Shown here: positions 54,707 through 61,000 of the stretch, piece after piece
Position numbering within the stretch: the first letter of the stretch is position 1
Layout of the letters: each line of letters begins with the position of its first letter
Assembly: GCA_963711255.1 (NCBI GenBank)
Contig: CAVQDO010000019.1
Location: forward strand, 1-64,000
Reading direction: 5' to 3'
DNA: 64,000 nucleotides
DNA from: GCA-2746365 sp963711255
GTDB taxonomy: Bacteria > Pseudomonadota > Gammaproteobacteria > SZUA-229
Made by a program: the position numbers and the translations under genes
The notes under the pieces: model-generated
Database searches by the model: none
What the model was told of the DNA's origin: nothing
Seen by the model: only the letters and a program-made list of their open reading frames with translations

Positions 54707-55981
54707 ATGAATGAATCGAACACAGCAATGAAGTTACGTGGACTTCCTTTCGAACCTGAACAGATCATCAGCACACTCAAGGAACATCCCCAGGTTAGTC
54801 AAGCTAGCACTAACCTGGTTAAAGACAATAAAGGCCGCAATATCCTGATCGCTTTCGTGGTACTGAAAGAAAGTAATGCGGCTTCAGTAATCGAACTTCG
54901 CAGCTTTGCCCGATCAAAACTTTACCCGCAACTCGTCCCTGACTTTTTCATCATTCATTCTGAAGAACAGAAACCTGACCTTAACTCCCTGAAAATAAAC
55001 ATGATGGAACAGGGGTTTCACCCTCACCGGGATGCCACTGATATCCTTTTACTTGAAATATGGACTGAACTGCTGGAAAAAGCCGTGGGGATTGATGATG
55101 ATTTTTTTGCCGAAGGAGGTCATTCACTGCTTGCTGTTGACCTGCTTTCACGCATTGAAAAAGCCACTGGACAGAGTTTGCCCCTGTCTACAATGCTGAC
55201 TAACACGACTATACGAGCACTCACTGATGCTCTTGTTCATGGCGGCGCTCCTGCCGTAGAAGGAGAAATTATTGAACTGCAAAAAGGCCGCGGTGACAGC
55301 CCCCTGTTTTTCCTGCATGGCGATTATACTGGCGGCGGTTTCTTTTCGAGGAAGATTGCACAAAATGCAGATCTGGACGCTGCTTTCTTAATCGTGCAAC
55401 CTTATGGACTGGGCCGCACCCAGGATCTTGAACTGCCCGACTCGATGGAAGCGATGGCTGCGGCCCACCTGAAACAGATCCGGCTAAAGCAGCCCAGCGG
55501 ACCCTACAAACTTGCGGGCCACTGCAATGCCGCAATTATTGCCTTCGAGATTGCCCAGCAATTGCTGAAATCTGGTGAAAAGGTCGAATTTCTTGGCATG
55601 ATCGATCCGCCTAAAGCCCATCAATTCCCTAATGACAGGTTACAGGCAGCATCAACTGATACAAATAACAGCCAAGAGGAAAACACTGACAAAAGCACAA
55701 CTCCACTCAACGAAGAAGAGTACCGGAGATGGTTACTCGGACATTATCTCCGATTAAGTGCAGTGTATGTAGCCAGTGACTATAACGATCCAGTATCGCT
55801 AATAGTGTTCTCACAAAAAAGCAACGACAACTCGACCTCAGGATGGGACAGCGTAGCGAAGAATATTGCCGTTCACCGAATTGATGCAAAAACGCATGAT
55901 CACCTGGCCGCCATTCAGCAGAACGCAGGTACAATAGGAAAGATTCTGTGCCGCGAGATTGCACGTGTACAGGAACAATAA
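54707..55981 (+). CDS. NRPS-type protein: adenylation C-terminal subdomain, carrier domain, thioesterase
   Basis: 424 residues from ATG 54707 (a TTG at 54677 is another start). Residues 9-95 match only the small C-terminal subdomain of an adenylation enzyme (FEPEQIISTLKEHPQVSQA ... SFARSKLYPQLVPDFFI); the large core is absent, and upstream DNA has none. Residues 110-178 are a peptidyl carrier with Ser140 (FAEGGHSLLAVDLLS). Residues 185-424 are an alpha/beta thioesterase with Cys273 in GHCNAA as nucleophile and a closing His in THDHL. It should load a substrate from elsewhere and release product. The sulfotransferase gene follows four bases on. Confidence 0.88.
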   Translation: MNESNTAMKLRGLPFEPEQIISTLKEHPQVSQASTNLVKDNKGRNILIAFVVLKESNAASVIELRSFARSKLYPQLVPDFFIIHSEEQKPDLNSLKINMMEQGFHPHRDATDILLLEIWTELLEKAVGIDDDFFAEGGHSLLAVDLLSRIEKATGQSLPLSTMLTNTTIRALTDALVHGGAPAVEGEIIELQKGRGDSPLFFLHGDYTGGGFFSRKIAQNADLDAAFLIVQPYGLGRTQDLELPDSMEAMAAAHLKQIRLKQPSGPYKLAGHCNAAIIAFEIAQQLLKSGEKVEFLGMIDPPKAHQFPNDRLQAASTDTNNSQEENTDKSTTPLNEEEYRRWLLGHYLRLSAVYVASDYNDPVSLIVFSQKSNDNSTSGWDSVAKNIAVHRIDAKTHDHLAAIQQNAGTIGKILCREIARVQEQ

Positions 55982-55985
55982 AGGC

Positions 55986-57266
55986 ATGAATAATAAGCCG
56001 CTTAACATTAAAGCCACTAACACAATAACTGACGTGGATACAAAGTTCGTCGAAAATCTCAGGGCGCTGCCCGAGGAACAATGGGCTCGCGTGATCGCCG
56101 GTGAATTCTCAGATCACGTTGCCGCCACCCTGGGCGTACAGGCGAATAGTATCGACATCGAAGCGCCATTTGAGGAAATCGCACCCGCATTCAAAGATAT
56201 ACCCATGCGCTGGCATCAGCTGCTCGCCCCCTGGGCCAAGCAGCATCTCGGTTTTAGAGCATTCCATCTCTATGAGGCCAGCCTGTCAAATTCGATCGCT
56301 GAACTTTCGCGCTACCTTGCCATCGAACTCCGTCCGATACCGGTACCGCAACTAGCGCTAGGTCATCACAATACATTCTGGAAATGGGGATGGGGCGAAC
56401 CAAAGCCCTTCCAGGGAGAGAGCCAGGTTCAGGGTAACAATGCTTTCGTTCTGGGCTCAGGACGTTCCGGCACCTCCCTGTTTCGCTCCATGCTCGCCTG
56501 CCATGAACAAATCTTTGCACCCAATGAACTGCATCTACTGTACTTCGACGACATGGGACAGCGGCGCAGTGACATTCAGCGTTTATGGCAACAGTGGATG
56601 GATGTGGGTCTGATCGAAACCCTGCAAACGGAGTTTGGCATGACTTACTGGGACGCTATTTTGAAAATCAAACAATTTGCCGATGAATCCATGCCGGTCG
56701 AAGATGTCTATAAACTGATTCAGTCAAAGATGTCGGGGCGATGGCTTGTCGATAAAACCCCGGCTTATTCCAGGCACCCTGACTGGCTAAACAGAGCTGA
56801 GCAAATGTTCGACAAACCAAGGTACCTGTTTATGACCCGCCACCCGTATGCCGTCATGGATTCCTTCATACGGAGCCGGTTTTATCGATACTCCTCGAGC
56901 ATATGGGGCCTGAGCAGTAACAACCACTGGCATAAGGCGGAGTTATACTGGAGCGCAACAAATCGTAATATTCTGGATTTTCTTAAACAGATTCCCGAGT
57001 CACGCCAGATGCGGATCAGCTATGAAGACCTGATGCAGGATACGGCTAATGTGCAACAGGCGGCCTGCCAGTTCCTGTCCATTCCTTATGACGGCAGCAT
57101 ACTGGATCCCTACAACCAGCCGGGGCACGAGGTTGCGAGCAATCTGCGCGAAAGAAACCGGGTAGTGCATACAAATGCGGAAGTCTGGCGGGATAAGCGC
57201 CCGCCGCACCCGTTGAGCGAACTCACGCATCAGGTCGCTGAAGAGCTGGGCTATCCACTAAGCTGA
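55986..57266 (+). CDS. Sulfotransferase with carrier-like N-terminal domain
   Basis: 426 residues from ATG 55986. Residues 38-113 follow an acyl-carrier pattern (VAATLGVQANSIDIEAPFEEI ... SIAELSRYL), but where the DSL serine would be it reads DIPM, so it cannot take phosphopantetheine. From 150 on is a PAPS sulfotransferase: 5'-phosphosulfate loop FVLGSGRSGTSLFRSML and 3'-phosphate motif MTRHPYAVMDSFIRSRF. In CurM-type synthases a sulfotransferase next to a thioesterase activates beta-hydroxy acids for decarboxylative release; here both activities are adjacent but on separate proteins. Confidence 0.85.
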   Translation: MNNKPLNIKATNTITDVDTKFVENLRALPEEQWARVIAGEFSDHVAATLGVQANSIDIEAPFEEIAPAFKDIPMRWHQLLAPWAKQHLGFRAFHLYEASLSNSIAELSRYLAIELRPIPVPQLALGHHNTFWKWGWGEPKPFQGESQVQGNNAFVLGSGRSGTSLFRSMLACHEQIFAPNELHLLYFDDMGQRRSDIQRLWQQWMDVGLIETLQTEFGMTYWDAILKIKQFADESMPVEDVYKLIQSKMSGRWLVDKTPAYSRHPDWLNRAEQMFDKPRYLFMTRHPYAVMDSFIRSRFYRYSSSIWGLSSNNHWHKAELYWSATNRNILDFLKQIPESRQMRISYEDLMQDTANVQQAACQFLSIPYDGSILDPYNQPGHEVASNLRERNRVVHTNAEVWRDKRPPHPLSELTHQVAEELGYPLS

Positions 57267-57302
57267 CTTAAGCTCACATTCTGCCGACTGTGCAATTCCC
57301 GG

Positions 57303-58070
57303 TCAGTAGCCGCCTGCTTTCTGGCTGCCGGCAAGAACACTCAGTCGTCCTCCAGGTCCCTGCGGCAAACTGAGGCCGGCTCGAATAAGCAGGCCTTCGC
57401 GCAGTTTCATAAAATCTTCACCATAGCCGCCAAGTTTACCAATCTCACCATAACGAGTGGCCTGCCAGTGCTCGAGGCTGGCATACCTGGTTAAAAGATA
57501 AACCTCATCATAATCTGGCGGTTCGGTATGCGGCTGACCGGGAATCTCGGGAAAGGCAAGCTGCCACATCCCGAGAATTCGTGCTCCGGCTTTCTCGTAG
57601 TAAGGCCAGACCTTGTCGGCGCTGGCCTCGTAGAACTCACTGAAAGCCCCTTTTTTAATCCTGAAACTTCTCAGGATAGTGATCTCCCTGGAAGGTTCCG
57701 GTGCTGCCTGAGAAAGATCCTGAGAAAGATAAAGCGGCTGAACCGGCTTTGTGAAACCATCGATAAAATTACTGGCAGACTGGCTATCAAGCACGGTTAA
57801 CTTTTCTTCCGCTCCCCGAGCGATAGCCATGCTGGCATACCTGCCAAGAAGATACACCTCATCATAGTCTGCAGATTCAGCATGCGACTGGCCTGGAATA
57901 TCGGGATAGGCGACTTGCCAGATTCCGTAAACCTGTACCCCTGTGTGCTCGCCGTTTGCTTGAACGCTGACATTACTAGCCTTGCAGAATTCGTCGTATG
58001 AGCCTTTTTTTATACGAAAATACTTGAGTGCTACGATCTCGCCGGGATTTGTCTGCGCCGCTTCGCTCAA
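57303..58070 (-). CDS. Double NIPSNAP-domain protein
   Basis: 255 residues from TTG 58070, overlapping the megasynthase stop (TTGA), so coupled to it. Two tandem NIPSNAP units: EIVALKYFRIKKGSYDEF ... GIWQVAYPDIPGQ ... YDEVYLLGRYAS and EITILRSFRIKKGAFSEF ... GMWQLAFPEIPGQ ... YDEVYLLTRYAS. These are dimeric alpha/beta barrels, here probably joined in one chain. NIPSNAP proteins have no fixed enzyme role; position suggests a part in polyketide tailoring or cyclisation, but that is inference. Confidence 0.88.
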   Translation of the reverse strand: MSEAAQTNPGEIVALKYFRIKKGSYDEFCKASNVSVQANGEHTGVQVYGIWQVAYPDIPGQSHAESADYDEVYLLGRYASMAIARGAEEKLTVLDSQSASNFIDGFTKPVQPLYLSQDLSQAAPEPSREITILRSFRIKKGAFSEFYEASADKVWPYYEKAGARILGMWQLAFPEIPGQPHTEPPDYDEVYLLTRYASLEHWQATRYGEIGKLGGYGEDFMKLREGLLIRAGLSLPQGPGGRLSVLAGSQKAGGY

Positions 58071-61000
58071 CTATGTTGCCTGAATACCTGGTCATCGGGA
58101 GCCGCACACATCGTTGCCAGAAGACCGCGAAAACTCGTTATTAATGTATCCAGTGCTTCGCCATCAACAAGCGACGTGTTGCGTGTCACCGCGCAGCGCA
58201 TACCATTCGCTTCCCGGAAAAAAGAAAACACCAGGGCCTGTTCGCTATCGTATCCATCGACAACATCACGTCGCACCGCCAGATCAGGCAGATCATCTTC
58301 ACCTTCTGGTTCAAAAATCAGCTGACAGATTATCCTGCCTGGCGGATTCGTTGTATTCGACGCTTGCTGACAGGTATTAGCCAGAATGTCGGAAGGGATA
58401 TCATGGTGGTCGATGGCATCGAACAGCGCCGCACGTAATTCCTGCGACAGTTCTTCCCAGGTCGTTAGCTCGCTGACTGCACCGCGAATCGGCAGCAGGT
58501 TAACAAAGGGTCCAAAAATTCCCTGCTCGGCGGTGCGGTCCTTGAGTGAAAATGGAACACCAACGATCATGTCTTTGCGCTGCAGCCAAATAAGCAGGGC
58601 TGCCTGTATGGCGGTCAGCAAACCGATAAAAGTCGTCACTCCAACGCGACGGCAGTAAGCCTCGATTTGCACAACCTCCTCGTCGCCGATACGAAAATCA
58701 GTATGCGTCACCCCGGGTTTGGGCGCTGCATGCACTGGAAATTCGACGGGTCGTCTTCCCGCCAGCTTATCAGTCCAGTATCGCTGCAGCTTAGCCAGCC
58801 TGTCGGCTGTTAAGCGTTCCCGCTGCCGCGCGGTGAAGCTATCATACTGGGGTATTTCAGTATCACTCTTCAGATCGGCTCCCTGCTGAATGAGACGGTA
58901 GCTGCGCAGCAATGCACTGGAATAGTCAAAGGAACTGAAGCAGTCCATGATCAGGTGATGAAAATTAATCAGCAACAGGTAAACATTGCCCGGAAGATGG
59001 ATCAGCATCGGCCGGTAAAGCGAATCCGCAGTTAAATCATATCGCCGCTCAGCCAGTTCATCGAGCAGATGCTCCGCCTGCAGTTCGGCCTCATCTTGCG
59101 CCAGTTCATCCAGCCTGGTTTCTAATAACTGAACACCGGCAGGCGCTCGAATGAAACCGGTACAATCGCTGTGGAAGCCCATGCGTAACACATCGTGCTG
59201 CCTGTGCAGAACATCTAACGCCCGTTTGAGTGATGCAACATCGAGCGTACCGCTCATATGTATGCGGTGTGTAAGCGAATAATTTCGGCCATCCGTGCGT
59301 GCATATTCAGTCTTGCATAGTGACTCCTGCAGATATGAAAGCGCAACGCTGCTGACCGGTGTTGCGGCTTTGTTAACGGCAGACCTGTCCTCGCTGGCAA
59401 GCGCCACCGAGACCACATACTCAGCATTAAAACTGCTGATTACCCTGTACGAAATACCACGATGCGTTGCCAGCACTTCGCGATTAACAGCAACCTCTTC
59501 CAGCCGCACCTCATCCAGCCCTTCAGCGAGACCAATACCGGCGGCTTTTAGTACCGCCTCTTTCTGGGTAAAAATCAGCACCGGCAGAGCCCGTCCCAGG
59601 ACTTCGCGTTCACTGCTCTTCAACCAGTCCTGCTCGAGACAGTCGCGCATTTTCAGCATCAACTCCTCACCGCAAATATCCTGCACGGTTTTTTCAGGCA
59701 GCTCGCGTACGCGTTCCAGGTCGACACCAACAGGGACATCCGCGCTGGCTGCGCAAACCAGGTCATCAGTATGGCTTATAGAAAAAAATGGTCTTTCAGC
59801 CGGTGCTTTGCCATCAACCGTAAGTCTGACCGGCGCATTATCAGACAGCACCTGGTAACGGATCAATTCCGCTGCCTCCGCGGCAGCCCAGCCATGCTCA
59901 GCGTTTCTCGCCAGCAATTTGGCCGCCAGTTTTCCGGCCAGCTTTTCATGCTTGCGCTTTGGCGAGTTCAAGGCGTTAATCTCACTGATTTCCCGAGAGT
60001 CCATAAATGAATTTGCTTCGCCCCAGGCTATGGCATCTGGCAGTTCGAGAAGTAGCAGCTGCGAAGCACCCAGTCGAACGGGTACAGACCTTGCCAGTGG
60101 ACGGCGAACAAGCTGGGCAATACTTCCTGGCGAATTATTACAGTCACTGAGCACGATCAGGGGACGGCTATTCTCGTCCACAACGACACAATCAAATACC
60201 AGCTTCGTTCCGAGGTAGTAACATTTAGCATAGACCGTTGCGGAACCGGCTTCGGCGCAACGCTGTGGAAACAGCGTACAGGATCCGATCGAACTGGGTA
60301 GACGAACTCGATCATCCATTACATTGTATTTGTGCCACCTGGCACCACCAAAAATCGCGGACTCTATGAGGTAAGCAACACGTCCGGTATCGGTGAACAG
60401 GCTGGCTTCAGCAGCCGCCTTTTCAAGATCGACCCTGCCGCATATCACAAAGCCGTTATAGGAAGCACTGTTTAGTACGTCGAATGCGGGCCCAAAATTG
60501 CACAGACCAAATTCAGCGGTAACCGGTGTAGCGCTAATGTCGAAAGGCGTTGATTTTAACGCCCCCAGACTTTCAAGCTCACTGGCAATTCTCGCCGCTT
60601 CAGCAACGCTTTCATCATCCTCATTCAGTAACTGCATCCGGGTGCGCATAACCGGCAGCGTTCGATCTTCATCATGCTTATCAATGATGAACTCATCACC
60701 TTGCCTGGTAAGCCTGAGCCTGGTTTTCTCCCCTTTGCGCAGTATCAGCGGCAGCAGGAATTCGGTTTCCTTAAATTGTATTACCGTATCCGGTGTCGTA
60801 ACCGCCCCGCGCAGAGAAGTAGCGACAAACTGGCGCAGCATGACGCTGGCAGGTGTCACCACATTACCGTCTATACTGTGATCGATCAGGAAGCTATGTT
60901 TATCCAGGTCAACGTTAATCTCAAATTCCAGCAAACCTTCGGGGTCAGAAAGCCTGTACTGACTCAGGGATATCGGCTCGGGAGCCGGTTGCAGAATATC

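Noticed and set aside
54522..54728. Minus-strand frame upstream of ptsP
   Set aside because: Occupies the promoter region shared by ptsP and the TE gene; no family and no start signal.
59295..59858. Plus-strand frame of 187 codons within the megasynthase
   Set aside because: Shadow of the PPTase domain; serine-rich and without similarity.
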